This document shows, in pieces, positions 23,393 to 35,309 of a stretch of DNA of 64,000 nucleotides (its first letter is position 1; every line of letters starts with the position of its first letter). Both the position numbers and the translations under genes were made by a program. A model generated the notes under the pieces. It was given only the letters and a program-made list of their open reading frames with translations. It ran no database searches and was not told the origin of the DNA. This stretch comes from Bromus sterilis. Taxonomy: Eukaryota; Streptophyta; Magnoliopsida; Poales; Poaceae. The stretch is from contig OX465596.1 of NCBI GenBank assembly GCA_950022295.1, positions 120,632,501 to 120,696,500 on the forward strand. The letters run 5' to 3'.

Positions 23393-24208
23393 TCAAGTTG
23401 TATCCATTGAACCATCATCACGATCATCAAAAAGCTCTTCAATAGTACAAATGGTCTTAATAGGTTTCTCAAATAAAGGACGAATGAAAATGCTTCTTGG
23501 AATAAAATCAAAAGGAGGGAAATCAATTGGAGTTTCATTAAAGTTAAAGAGAGGTGTCTCCTCCAAAGTTTTCACCGTTTCAACTCTCTTGGCAATGGGT
23601 GTGTTTTCTTTAGCTAGAGGAACCTTGGGGATGTAAACGAACTTAGGTTCCTTCTTTGCCGGGGTTTCATCCTTTTTGGTTTTTATTGAGGAAAAGGTAG
23701 TTCCTAGAGTTTCAATAACTTCCTCAATCTTTTCTATCCTAGAAGACTTCTTATCAAGGGATTTAATAGTCTCCAAAGTTTTGACAATTTTCTGCATGGA
23801 GTTATCTAGCCTATTCAAATTCCCTTGAATCTTACGATCCAACTCATTCACCCTATCGATACTTGGCATCTCTAGCTTTATTTTTTCAAGTTTTCTCATA
23901 ATGTGTGCTAAAGTAATGTCCTCCTCAATACTAACAATTGGGAGACTTCCAACAAGATTTTCAATAAAATTAAGGGCTTCCCAAACTGGGGCCTCTATGA
24001 AGTTCCCATTGATAGCAGTGTCTAAAAGAAACATATTCCAAGAAATGATCCCAACATAAAAATTTCTAAGCAAGATAGTAGTGGATTGCTTCTTGGTGGC
24101 TCTTTTTTGAGAATCATTAATTCTATACCAAGCATCTTTCAAACTTTCACCACCTCTTTGAGTAAAGGTAAGTACTTCTGCCTCACCAAAGGCAAAAAGA
24201 CCAGCCAT
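23393..24208 (-). CDS. gag: E2 short gag-like protein (271 aa)
   Basis: An intact frame from ATG 24206-24208, about 140 nt after the primer site. It begins M-A-G-L-F-A-F-G-E-A-E and has the Athila/Sabrina-type gag motif G-E-S-L-K-D-A-W-Y-R-I with L-L-R-N-F-Y-V-G-I. A long Lys/Glu-rich, probably coiled-coil section follows (I-E-K-I-E-E-V-I-E-T-L), then a Pro-rich acidic tail. The N-terminal capsid part present in E3 and a zinc knuckle are missing. Full opening without stops is notable among these decayed neighbours. Non-ATG starts upstream are possible but less likely. Confidence 0.75.
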   Translation of the reverse strand: MAGLFAFGEAEVLTFTQRGGESLKDAWYRINDSQKRATKKQSTTILLRNFYVGIISWNMFLLDTAINGNFIEAPVWEALNFIENLVGSLPIVSIEEDITLAHIMRKLEKIKLEMPSIDRVNELDRKIQGNLNRLDNSMQKIVKTLETIKSLDKKSSRIEKIEEVIETLGTTFSSIKTKKDETPAKKEPKFVYIPKVPLAKENTPIAKRVETVKTLEETPLFNFNETPIDFPPFDFIPRSIFIRPLFEKPIKTICTIEELFDDRDDGSMDTT

Positions 24209-24349
24209 AGTGGTAACTACTGACAAGGTAACAAGTATTTTTGGTATTTTTGATGAGGGACACAAAAGTAAAAACTGAAAGGTAAACTAACAAGACTAAA
24301 AAGCAAAGATAAAAGATAGTGTGCAACTCCCCTATCTTGTAGACTGGAG

Positions 24350-24367
24350 TCCCCGACAACGGCACCA
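24350..24367 (-). other. E2 primer binding site, degraded tRNA-Asp
   Basis: Minus strand TGGTGCCGTTGTCGGGGA differs at two positions from the perfect site in E3. Both are C-to-T changes. Confidence 0.85.
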
Positions 24368-24377
24368 TAAATTCGTT

Positions 24378-25993
24378 TGATACAGAGTGGAAATTCTCCT
24401 CGTTGGTTACCCCAAGTGGAAGGTGAGATGCAGTGTAGCAACAAGTTTCCCTTAGCAAAGATGCTAAGGTTGAGTATCGAACATGTAGGACTCCAAGAGA
24501 TACAAGTAGGTGTCACGGCGCTTGACGTGGACCTGCACACAGATACAAATAACTTTGCTCCCAACGAGTACAAATGAGTTGTCAATTCCTCCGGCCTTGC
24601 TGTTTACAAAGGATCAATGCAAGAGATAAAAGTGGAACTGAAAGTAAAGACTGAAAGTAAACTAAGGGTGTAAACAATGATGTGAAGATGGACCGGGGTC
24701 CCGTGATTTTCACTAGTGATGTCTCTCTCCCAAAAGACGATAAAAGTGCTAGCGAGGTAAACAAATCACAACTGGGCAATTGACAGAATTATAAAGGCAC
24801 CGCAATGCAAACTATGATGCAAAGAAATGAAGGGCTCAAAAGAAATGGGCAGTACGCCAAGGTAAGTAGACCGAAATCCAACTGCATCTACTACGAATCA
24901 TCCACCTTGAGATATCTATCCAGAACATCTCGCTGGTATTAAGTTGTGAATCCCACCCAAAGTGTAAACTCAAAGCAACAGACAACTGCATTAAAAGAAC
25001 TTTGCGTAAACTAAACCCGCGGGTACAAGCACCGTTGTTTTATCCCTGGTGGCAACATCACATCCCCTAGTCTCATGTTTCTGTCACTCAAGCTAGACAT
25101 CAAGGGGCTGAACCCACAATCAAGCATAACGCTCCCTCTTGGAGTTGCAAGAAAAATACTTGGCCAAAGCAAAATACTGCAACGGAGAACATGCAAGAAT
25201 TTACTCAAGAACAAAATATAAAAGAGAAGAACCAAATATATTACTCATCACAATCTGAACATAGTCTCATAATCCATCAGATCCCAGCAAACTCAGCATA
25301 GCAATAGCAGAAATTACAAAAGTGCCTCGATCATGTGAGGCATCTCACGAGGTCTCGAAAGTGGAAGCACAAAGAGGGGAGAGGTACATCACATAGCTAC
25401 TGGGCACGGACCCATGGTCCAAGGGGGACTACTCACGGCACATCCGGGAGGCGTCCATGGCTATGGATGGTCTCCCAGAGGGGGTTCCTCCTCCCGGCAG
25501 GGTGCCGGGGCAGCTTCTCCATGCAGCCCTGATCTTGAAACGGCGGCGGCGGCGGTACAAAGGCGAGTTCGCGGAAAAGAGATCGATATTAGGGGTTTCC
25601 ACCCCGAGGGCTAAATATAAGCGGAGGGGGGGGGGTGTCGAGGGGACCCACCAGGCAGCCAGGAGGCCTCATGGCGCGGCCTAGGGTGGGGCCGCGCCAG
25701 GGACGCTCTTGGTCTTCTGGTGGTGGCCCCCCTCCGCTACCTTGGTGATTCCGGAAGCTTCCGGGTCGCTGATTTTTTATCTGATTTTTCCGGATTTTTT
25801 GGAGCACTTTTAATGGCCGGAAAACCTGAAATACAAAAATAGCAGAAAACAACAACTGGGAGCTGGGTGCACTGGGTTAATAGATTAGTCCAAATATGCT
25901 CAAAAGTGTATGAAAGTTCAAGCAGAACATGGCAAAGTCACACAAATCATGCATGGAGAAAGCATAAATTATAGATACGTTTGGGACGTATCA
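24378..25993 (-). repeat. E2 5' LTR (1616 bp)
   Basis: Partner of 10896-12511, same length. Contains the inverted repeat TGGCGCGGCC / GGCCGCGCCA (25672-25699). Confidence 0.94.
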
Positions 25994-27156
25994 CCGGCAC
26001 CCTGCCGGAGGGAGGAACCACCTCCGGGAGCTTCTCCACCACCATGGATGCTTCCGGGATGAACTGTGAGTAGTCCACCTTGGACCATGGGTCCATGATC
26101 AGTAGCTATATGATGTTATTCTCCGCTATTTGTTCTTCATGGTTTAGACCTCGTGAGCTACCCTACATGATCGAGGCACATATGTAATCTTTCTGCTGTT
26201 GCTATGCTGATTTTGCTGGGATCTGATGGATTATGAGACTATGTTCAGATTGTGTTTGAGTAATATATTTGATTTTCCTCTTTTATATTTATGTTCTTGA
26301 GTATTGCTTGCATGTTCTCCATTGTTGTTTATTGCTTTGGCCAAGTAGTAGGCAGTAACTCCAAGAGGGAGCGTTATGCATGATTGTGGGTTCATGCCCC
26401 TTGATGACTAGCTTGAGTGACAGAAACATGAGTCTAGGGGATGTGATGTTGCCACAAGGGAGAAAACAACAGTGCTTGTACTTGCGGGTGGAAGGATTGT
26501 TTACTTTACGCAAAGTTCTTTAATGCAGTTGTCTATTGCTTTGAGTTTACACTTTGGGTGGGATTCGCAACTTAATACCAGCGAGATGTTCTGGATAGAT
26601 ATCTCAAGGTGGATGATTAGTAGGTAGATGCAAATGGATTTTGGTCCACTTGTCTTGGAGTACCTCCCATTCTTTTGAGCCTCTTCCTTTCTTTATGGCA
26701 TAGTTAGCATTGGTTTGCGCACATAATCCTGTCGATTGCCCAGCTGTAATTTGTTTACCTCGCATGGCTATTTATCATCTTTTGGGAGAGAGACATCACT
26801 AGTGAATATCATGGGACCCCGGTCCATATTTCCAACACTATTTACACCCACTATTTATTTTCTGATTTATTTCCTTTTCTGTTGCTATCGCTATCATTAT
26901 TATCCCGTGCGTTTGATCCTTTGTAAACAACAAGGCCAGAGGGATTGACAACCTCTCTGAACTCGTTGGGAGAAAAGTTATCTGTTGTGTGTGCAGGTCC
27001 ACGCTAACTGCCTAATTGCTGGCGCCGTTGTCACCTTCCTGTCGTTGTTGGAGTCCTACTGGAGACAAACCTTGGTATCTTCACCGAGGGGAATTTTCTG
27101 CTGTCTACATCTCAACCTTCCACTTTGGGTAACCAACGAGAGGCGAGAAGCCATCA
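25994..27156 (+). repeat. E1 5' LTR, second part
   Basis: Continues the LTR broken at 10895 and ends ...AGCCATCA. The first five bases are the right target-site copy of E2. Confidence 0.93.
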
Positions 27157-27167
27157 AAGCTAATTTA

Positions 27168-27185
27168 TGGCGCCGTTGCCGGGGA
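27168..27185 (+). other. E1 primer binding site, tRNA-Asp
   Basis: TGGCGCCGTTGCCGGGGA, 11 nt after the LTR. Confidence 0.92.
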
Positions 27186-27351
27186 CTCCACTCTTCAAGA
27201 TAGGGGAGTTGCACACTATCTATTATCTTTTCTTTTTAGTCTTGTTAGTTTACCTTTCAGTTTTTGCTTTAGTGTCCTTTATCAAAAACCCAAAAAAATA
27301 GTTGCTACCTTTTGTCTTTGTCTTTGTCTGCCTACTGATGCTATCTCTACC

Positions 27352-28485
27352 ATGGGTGTTGAACCACCCAAATATGGTAGGATGGACATGCTTCACTTGG
27401 ATCGTCTTCGATCAATTTGTGCTCGCGCTAAAAACCCAACCGACTTGGTTGACGGGAAATCATTGGATGAGCATGCTCATTATACGCTGCACCGCCTATC
27501 TCAGACAGGGAAACACTTATGGGATCAAATACATGTTTCTTATTGTCATGCTAAACTTTTTTTCCACATTTATGATTTTACTTGTTGTTCTAATATAGAT
27601 CATAAACACCTTCCTTTCCAATGTGAGTTTAATGAAAATGAGATCTTATCTTCTTATGCTAAAGGTGTTTATGATTAATATGATGTTGAAAAGATTGAAG
27701 AGTTTGTTGCTTTTAAAGGTGCCTATGAGATTGCTTCTTTGATTGAAAAGTATCATGATACTATTTTCGAGTCTGAAAACTTTGCGGTTCTTTCTTATTG
27801 CTTCGAGAATTATACTTCCAATTCTTATATTGAGGACTTTAAAAATAAAAATTTTGCTTCCCAAGAAGAGGCCAATGATTTCCTTGAGGAGGAATCCCAT
27901 GATTCCGAGGACTCACTTGAAATATCCCTTTCTGAAAATTTTGATACTTGCTTTGTTGATGGCCAAGATGACACTATGGATGATGCTGACAAAAATGAAC
28001 TCTCTATAGTTCCTCATGTTAAGAATGAAATTTTTTCTATTGCACCCGCACTTGATTGCCCTATTATCTTGTTGAAATATCCAACTCATATTCTGGAGAA
28101 TTGTGCTCTTATGAAGGCTCAATGTGATGGGTTGCATTTATCTTATAATCCTAAAGACCGTGTTGAAAACTATACATGTGTGCTTGTAGGTCATGAACAA
28201 CATGATTTATGTGATAGTTATATTCTTGATGTTGTTCATGATACTACTGAAAATTATTTTGAGAGAGGGAAGTTTGGTTGTAGAAAGTTCCATGTTACAA
28301 AAACTCCTCTCTTTATGTTGAAAGTTTTGAAGTTGTTCTTGTCCCACCTTCCTATGCTTGTCTCTTTGTGCTTCTTTGATTTATTTTCTTACAAGATTCC
28401 AATGCATAGGAAGTGTTTTAGGCTTAAATGTGTTTCATATTTGCTTCTTGGTGCTCTCTTTTGCTTCAAATCCTTATTCTTATGA
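27352..28485 (+). pseudogene. E1 orphan ORF, 377 codons with hydrophobic C-terminus
   Basis: This is the only frame in E1 and sits where gag should be. It runs from ATG 27352 to TGA 28483-28485 with a single in-frame TAA at 27676-27678. I do not recognise the protein and see no capsid motif, zinc knuckle or protease motif. The N-terminal part is basic/aromatic (start M-G-V-E-P-P-K-Y-G-R-M-D-M-L). The middle is strongly acidic (E-E-E-S-H-D-S-E-D-S-L). The last roughly 55 residues are hydrophobic with Leu/Phe/Cys runs (Y-L-L-L-G-A-L-F-C-F-K) and could span a membrane. An env-like protein is one possibility, since some Athila elements carry one, but neither position nor motifs prove it. A highly diverged gag is the other. 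Confidence 0.65.
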
Positions 28486-31418
28486 GAGCATCTTTTAAAA
28501 TCTTATGCCTAGCTTAAAGGCGTAAAAGAAAGCGCTTGTTGGGAGGCAACCCAAGATGTTTTTTACTTATGTTTTTAGTGGTCTTTATGATTGTTAAAAC
28601 TTTAGCAACATCATTTTATCTTTATTTTTCAAGCTTTGTGCCAAGTATTGCCTCATATGACAAGGGAAGTGAAAGTTGTGACATGCTGTCCAGAAAACAG
28701 ATTCTATCCTCGTGACGGGAAAAATCATAGAAAAATCCCAGTTCATCTTTTTGAGCTGATTTTTTTACACAGCATGCTCTATACAATCACGGAACTTTCG
28801 TATGTTCTGAGTTTTTTGATTTGAGTTGCAGAAGTGCCCCCAAAAAAAATTCTTTACTACCTGCTCTTCTGTTTTTCACAGATTCTGTCCTGTTTTGCCT
28901 TTTCTTCGTTTTGCAAACCTTAAGCTTACTTTTTCTTTGCAAAAACTTTTTGGAATTCTTGAGAAACAGTAGCTCTTCAATAATATCCTTATTTCCAGTA
29001 GATAAAAAATATTTTATTGTGGGTACTAACCTCGCTAATCAGATTATGATGAGTTATGTATGATGGGATTTTTCAAGTGTGTGAGGGAAGATGATAAAAG
29101 AAGATTCAGGAGGGTCAAACGCTCAAGCTTGGGGATGCCCCCGTGCACCCCCAAGAAATATTCAATAAGACTCAAGCATCTAAGCTTGGGGATGCCCCCA
29201 TGCATCCCCTTCTCCATCAACAATTATCAGTTCGTCTTTCGTTCCGCTATATTTTTATCACTTCATGCGTTATGTGCTATGCTTGGAGCGTCTTGCTCTT
29301 TATTTCCTTTTTAGTTTTATTTAGCTTTGATTGTTGTTCATAACAAGTTAGAACCCAAATTTCTTTGTGTGGGAGAGAAACACGCTCCACTTCACCCTAG
29401 AACACAACATAGGATTTTCATGCTTACCTTTGCTGTGTGTGTTCTTTATCTTTTTCGTAGCTGCTGTCATGTTTAGCTCTTAGTTTTCATGCTTATCTTT
29501 TTAAGAGCTTTTGTTTAGTTTGTTGCTAGAACTCTCTTGAGTTTTCATGTTTATCTTGTTTAGAGAGTTTGCCTATTGCACTGAGTTGTGTGTCTTGACT
29601 TGAAGTAGGTAATTGAGGTTGCTATAAAATTGTAGTAGTAACTTGCAATAGTTTTGAGGTATTGCCATGAGTAATGTTTGAACTTTTGGTGTCAAGAGCT
29701 TTAGCCTATTAGTGATAGATGTCGTATTTTGGGCAATCCGTGTTTATTTTCGAAAAAGCTACAAAATTAGTTGAGAACTTTAGCTACTAGATGGATCACT
29801 AATCTTTGGAGGGATCGAATATTAGAGTACACTCACGTACCATGAGTAGAGGATGCGCAAGGATAACCAAACCCCCATACACTCCTCCTCGGGGTACTTG
29901 TCTCTTTGTGAACCTCCTAATTAGATTGAGAGTTACCGATAATAAGTGCATGAGTTCTTCGGACTAATGTGAGTATTCGAAAGTTGACACTTCCACCCAG
30001 CCATATTTTTCTAGCCTCTTCAATACCGTGCATTGCCTTTTCTCACCTCGAGAGTTGGCGCATATTTCACCGGTGCATCCAAATCCTTGGCACGATACGC
30101 TCTGTCATCATAAGCCTCATTATATCCTTCCTCAAAACAGCCACCATACCTACCTATCAAGGAATTTCCAAAGCCTTTCCGAGATACATTGCCATGCAAT
30201 ATCCACCTTCTGATGACTTGATCTTCATGTCATACATGCTTTTTCTTGATCGATAAGCCGCATGCTAGTTGGGCCCTGCCCTAATCATTGCTACATGACG
30301 CGCTAGTATCATTGCATATCCTGCTACACTGGCAGAGGCATATATTTTCATACTTCATGATAGTTTCGTTTTCTTTACGTTGAGTACTTTTGTAAAGTGT
30401 GAAAGATGTTCTATGCTTCTTGTAATATATGGAGTGTTGCCCCTATAGTGAGGAAAAGATCCCAAAGAGGACGAAATAAAAAGATCCCAAAGAGGACAAA
30501 ATCAAAAGATCCCAAAGAGGACAAATGAGAGTTAAATAGAAAGAGCCATTGAGTCCACCAAAAAATAGAAAAATAGAAAAAAGAGAAAAAGAAATAAAAA
30601 GAGAGAAGGGGGCACACTACTATTCCTTTTGAGAGATCCACACTCATACTCGCTCTTATATCTTGTACTCCTTAGAGATTATCATTCATGCATATAGCTA
30701 TGTGGGGACCTTCACACTATAGAACTTGGTTTGTATATTCCAATGATGAGCCTCCTCAAATGAGCTCTAGGTCTTCTTGAGCAAGCAAGTTGGATGCACC
30801 CCCACTAGTTCCATTGGAGAGCTTACCTTAGCTCATATGTGCATCCGTTGCATGTCAATCCCTAATCCTCACATCATATCTATCATTTGGCTTTCTCTCT
30901 CCTATGATTGTCCTCATTGATGTGAGCCTTTCACACCTTTTTAGTCTTCCTCCCCCATCATTTTTCTCTCTTTGCCATCCTAAGTGTCAACTTTCTTGCT
31001 TACGCTCATCCATTGCATGAGTGCTCAAAATATGGAAAGGGAGTGGATCATTTTGACTTGTACCTGGCTAGTGGCCAGGGGATAATTCAAGATAAGATTC
31101 CAAAGAAGACCAAGTGTGAAACTTTAGTAGATTAAGTTCTCAACAATAAAAACTATGTTTTAATCTCTCGTATATCCCTATCCCCTTTCTTGCACGCAAA
31201 CACCATTTGGAGAAATTTGAGTCACGGACATCGAGAGCTCTTGCACCTTTATGTTCTTATGTTGCTTGTTTCAATGCTAATATAGACTCTTGCATGTTAT
31301 GACTTGAATTGAATTACATGCCTTGATTTCTTTACTTAAAAGTTCTTATATGGTTGGTAGCATGTCACCACAGAAATTATGTTTGTTATCATTTACCTAC
31401 TCGAGGACGAGCAGGAAC
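28486..31418 (+). other. E1 long 3' non-coding region
   Basis: Shared with E2, E3 and E4 and without a supported frame. Holds the paired hairpins at 29125-29208. Confidence 0.8.
29125..29208 (+). repeat. Two PPT-like hairpins in E1
   Basis: Two copies, about 57 bp apart, of AAGCTTGGGGATGCCCCC followed by a GCATCCC-type arm (GCACCCC in the first). Confidence 0.72.
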
Positions 31419-31433
31419 TTAGCTTGGGGATGT
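31399..31433 (+). promoter_or_regulatory. E1 stem-loop and polypurine tract
   Basis: CCTACTCGAGGACGAGCAGG (one G-T pair in the stem) followed by TAGCTTGGGGATG at the LTR. Confidence 0.75.
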
Positions 31434-33061
31434 TGATACGTCCCAAACGTATCTATAAGTTCTTATTGCTCCATGCATCTTTTGTGTGGTATTGCTATGA
31501 TATTGATGCACTTCCATACACTTTTGATCATATTTGGACTAACCTATTAAATTAGTGCACCCCAGTGCCAGTTCCTGTTTTCTGCTGTTTTTGTATTTTA
31601 GATTTTCCCATTACTTAAAGTGCCAGAAAAATTCCGGGAAAATATAGGAAAAATCAGCGTACACGAAGCTTCGGGAAGAGCCCAAGTGGGGCCAGAGGGG
31701 AGCCAAGGGTGGCCCAGGCGGCCACCTGGCGCGGCCACCCCCTAGGCCGCGCTAGGGGGGGCCCTGGTCCACCTCTAGCTGCCCCCCTTCGCCTATATAT
31801 CCCTCTCGTCCCGAAACCCTCGAGGACAGAACCCTTTTTCGCGATCTCTCCTCTGTTCTGCCGCCGCCGCGCTTCCAAGATCGGGAGTACCAGGAGCCCT
31901 CTTACCGGCACCCTGCCGGAGGGAGGAACCATCTCCGGGAGCTTCTCCACCACAATGGATGCTTCCCGGATGAACCGTGAGTAGTCCACCTTGGACCATG
32001 GGTCCATGATCAGTAGCTATGTGATGTTCTCCTCCCCTCTTTGTTCTTCATGGTTTAGACCTCGTGAGCTGCCCTACATGATCGAGGCACATATGTAATC
32101 TTTCTCCTGTTGCTATGCTGAGTTTGCTGGGATCTGATAGATTATGAGACTATGTTCAGATTGTGTTTGAGTAATATATTTGATTCTCCTCTTTTATATT
32201 TATGTTCTTGAGTAATTATTGCATGTTCTCCATTGTTTTTTATTGCTTTGGCCAAGTAGTAGGTAGTAACTCCAAGAGGGAGCGTTATGCATGATTGTGG
32301 GTTCATGCCCCCTGATGACTAGCTTGAGTGACAGAAACATGAGTCTAGGGGATGTGTTGTTGCCACAAGGGAGAAAACGGTGCTTGTACTTGCGGGTGCA
32401 AGGATTACTTACTTTACACAAAGTTCTTTAATGAAGTTGTCTGTTGCTTTGAGTTTACACTTTGGGTGGGATTCTCAACTTAATACCAGCAAGATGTTCT
32501 GGATAGATATTTCAAGGTGGATGATTAGTAGGTAGATGCAGATGGATTTCGGTCTACTTTTCTTGGCGTACCGCCCATGCTTTTGAGCCTCTTCCTTTCT
32601 TTATAGCATAGTTAGCATGTGTTTGCGCACATAATCCTGTCAATTTCCCGGCTGTAATTTGTTTACCTCGGATGGCTATTTGTCGTCTTTTGGGAGAGAG
32701 ACATCACTAGTGAACATCATGGGACCCTGGTCCATATTTCCAACATTGTTTACACCCACTATTTATTTTCTGCTTTATTTCCTTTTCTGTTGCTATCGCT
32801 ATCATTATTATCCCGTGCGTTCGATCCTTTGTAAATAACAAGGCCGGAGGGATTGAAAACCTCTCTGAAATCGTTGGGAGCAAAATTCTCTGTTGTGTGT
32901 GCAGGTCCACGCCAACCGCCTAATTGCTGGCGCCGTTGTCACCTTCCTGTCGTTGTCGGAGTCCTACTGGAGACAAACCTTGGTATCTTCACCGAGGGAA
33001 ATTTGTTGTTGTCTACTCAACCTTCCACTTTGGGTAACCAACGAGGGGCAAGAAGCCATCA
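31434..33061 (+). repeat. E1 3' LTR (1628 bp)
   Basis: TGATACGTCC...AGCCATCA, uninterrupted. It shows the original sequence into which E2 inserted in the 5' LTR. Confidence 0.94.
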
Positions 33062-33066
33062 TGTAT
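33062..33066. repeat. Target-site duplication of E1, right (tgtat)
   Basis: Identical to 10405-10409. Confidence 0.93.
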
Positions 33067-34746
33067 CGACTACATAGACTTGAACAAAACCTACCCGAAG
33101 GACCCCTTCGCCTTACCCCATATCGATCAGATCATAGATTCAACTGCAGGGTATGAGCTCCTATGCTTCCTCGACGTCTATTCTGGATATCATCAAATCG
33201 AGATGGTCGTCGAAGACATGGAGAAGACATTCTTCATCACCCCCTTTGGAGCTTTCTGCTATACTTCGATGCCTTTCGGTTTGAAGAACGCTGGAGCCAC
33301 CTATCAACGGATGGTGCAGAACTGCCTCGTTGACCAAATAGGGCGCAATATACACGCTTACGTGGATGACATAGTGATAAAATCCCTGCTAGCCGACTAT
33401 TTGATCGAAGACTTGCGGGAAAATTTTAAGAATCTGCGTACCTACCAGATGAAGCTGAACCCAGCTAAATGCACCTTCGGGGTTCCAGCTGGGAAACTCC
33501 TTGGATACATTGTATCTGAGAAGGGGATTGATGCAAACCCAGAGAAAATCAGCGCTATCATGGCACTTCAGAAGACAAATTAAATCAAAGGGGTTCAGCG
33601 ACTCATGGGGTGTGTGGCCTCCTTAAGACGACTTGGAGAAAAGGCCATCCCACTATATCGGCTTCTGCGGAAAAATGAGAAATTTGTCTGGGATGTAGAG
33701 GCAGATGAAGCGCTTGAATCACTAAAGAAGCAAATTACCCAAGCACCCATCTTGGCGGATCCCAAACCCAAGGAGCCTATGCTTCTTTACATATCAGCCA
33801 ACAACCGAGTGGTCAACGCTGCAGTTTTGGTTGAACGTAAAGAAGGGGGCAAGGAGCATCCTCTACAGAGACCTGTCTACTACATCAGCGAGGTTTTAAC
33901 ATCATCTGAGCAAAGATATCATCAATGGCCGAATCTGGTCCTGGGAGTTTTTATGGCAAGTCGGAAGCTGATGCACTACTTCCAGGAGCATCCGATCATA
34001 GTAGTCAGCTCAACACCTCTCTCCGACATTATCCAGAATCGAGAGGCCACTTGTCAAATCTCCAAGTGGGCCATCGAGCTAGGAGCCTATCACAACAAAT
34101 ACGAGCCACGAACAACTATCAAGTCCCAGGAATTGGTCGATTTCAGCAATGACTGGACAGAACTCCAGGGACTCCCCGAACAGCCGACCATCAAGTACTG
34201 GACAATGCACTATGATGGAAGTCGGCAACTTCAGGGTTCAGGTGCCGGAGTTGTTCTCACTTCGCCAAGGGGAGAGAAATTTTGTTATGTTTTGCAGCTG
34301 CAATTCACCTGCACCAATAATGCAGTTGAATACGAAGCTTTACTCCATGGCCTCCGATTGGCACGAGAGATGAACATAAGCCGGCTCCAATGTTTCGGCG
34401 ACTCTAATCTTGTTTCTCAACAAGTATCAGGGACCTGGGATTCCAAGGACCCTCTTATGGAAGCTTATAGCAGAGAAGTCTCAAGGCAAGCCGGATTCTT
34501 CACTGGCTACCAAGTGGATCATGTAGATCGAAGGAAAAATGAGCAACTGATGCCTTGTTCAGACTCGGATCTCAGCTAAAGCAGGTCCCACCAAACGTCT
34601 TCCTTGGTGTCTTGTTGCACCCATCTATACAACTCCCCACAGAACATGATATCGCAATACCAGATCCAGAGTCGGCCCTAGTAGTTTCTATACACGCCAC
34701 CCCCACGTGGGTTGTGCCGTATTTGGACTATAAGACTCAGGGTATC
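33067..34746 (+). pseudogene. pol: T1 pol, segment 2: RT and two RNase H regions
   Basis: Resumes T1 exactly where segment 1 stopped. RT motifs: F-L-D-V-Y-S-G-Y-H-Q-I, S-M-P-F-G-L-K-N-A-G, A-Y-V-D-D-I-V-I-K-S (near 33360). A degenerate first RNase H follows (K-E-P-M-L-L-Y-I-S). Then comes a second, archaeal-type RNase H: M-H-Y-D-G-S-R-Q-L-Q-G-S-G-A-G, N-N-A-V-E-Y-E-A-L-L, F-G-D-S-N-L-V-S-Q-Q. Two RNase H regions mark the Tat lineage. One in-frame TAA (33581-33583) splits the frame and a frameshift lies near 34550. The end (V-P-Y-L-D-Y-K-T-Q-G-I) joins 59606 after removal of the B block. Confidence 0.93.
34742..34746. repeat. Target-site duplication of B, left (gtatc)
   Basis: Identical to 59601-59605. 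The element ends adjoin as TGTCG and CGACA. Confidence 0.93.
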
Positions 34747-35304
34747 TGTCGTGGGAAAGTCACGGCAGATGTTCGAAGAGTCGAACTTAGCATGGGACCT
34801 TTGTAGTGAGGCGATTTTGTGGAGAGAGTCGACATGGACAAGAGACTCGGCGATTTACCCAGGTTTCAGCCCCTCTTTGTCTCGAGGTAAAAGCCTACTC
34901 CTGCTTCTTATCATTATGGGTTCCGACTCTCGAAAGAAGAATCGGTTGATCGATTACAAGAGAATCGGTTCGCAACCTTGATCTCGAGGTGATCTAGGTT
35001 ACGCCGACAAGTGTCTAGTCCTATCTTGGATTGAGATTATTCTTGGCCCTGGATCCAATGGACCTCGGCTTATAAAGGCACCGGGTCCTGGGATTCCGCG
35101 AGTCTGACTCCGACACGAGGTGGATTCCTATTCTACTTTACAAATATGCTACGTGCTATATAAGGTAAGTCGAATTCCTTCTATGGCTTCGGTCTTCTTT
35201 TCTTGGCGCAGCCGGCTCACGACCAGGTCTTCTTTCGTGCCTTCCATAAGCGAGTTGACTCATAGATCCTAATGCCGGGTTATGGGCTTGATCCATCCCC
35301 CTGA
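34747..35304 (+). repeat. B 5' LTR (558 bp)
   Basis: TGTCGTGGGAAAG... to ...CATCCCCCTGA. Its second part (34932-35304) matches the right end of B (59225-59600). Its first 185 bp match the central inverted LTR (50275-50456). Confidence 0.85.
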
Positions 35305-35309
35305 ATTGG
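35305..35309. repeat. Possible target-site duplication of A, left (attgg)
   Basis: Compare gttgg at 50457-50461, one mismatch. B's own LTR/primer-site junction would read gttgg here. The next bases are TG, but no recognisable A LTR follows, so this may be chance. Confidence 0.4.

Larger units (their letters stand above)
10896..25993 (-). mobile_element. E2: non-autonomous Athila-like element in the E1 5' LTR, carries nested E3
   Basis: Minus-strand element with two equal-length LTRs (1616 bp each), a tRNA-Asp-like primer site at 24350-24367, a short gag (23393-24208) and about 2.9 kb of non-coding sequence including its PPT. Without E3 it is about 7.1 kb. There is no protease, RT or integrase. 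It lies opposite to both its host E1 and its guest E3. Confidence 0.9.
10410..33061 (+). mobile_element. E1: Athila-like LTR retrotransposon, carries nested E2 and E3
   Basis: Begins TGATACGTCC and ends ...AGCCATCA, flanked by perfect tgtat duplications in the T1 RT. After removing E2/E3 it is about 7.55 kb: a 1649-bp 5' LTR split in two, a tRNA-Asp primer site, one unusual ORF, about 2.9 kb of non-coding 3' sequence, a PPT and a 1628-bp 3' LTR. It has no gag zinc finger, protease, RT, RNase H or integrase, so it is non-autonomous. LTR sequence and primer site tie it to the Athila-related elements common in Triticeae (Sabrina/WHAM-type, from memory; name not verified). Confidence 0.9.
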
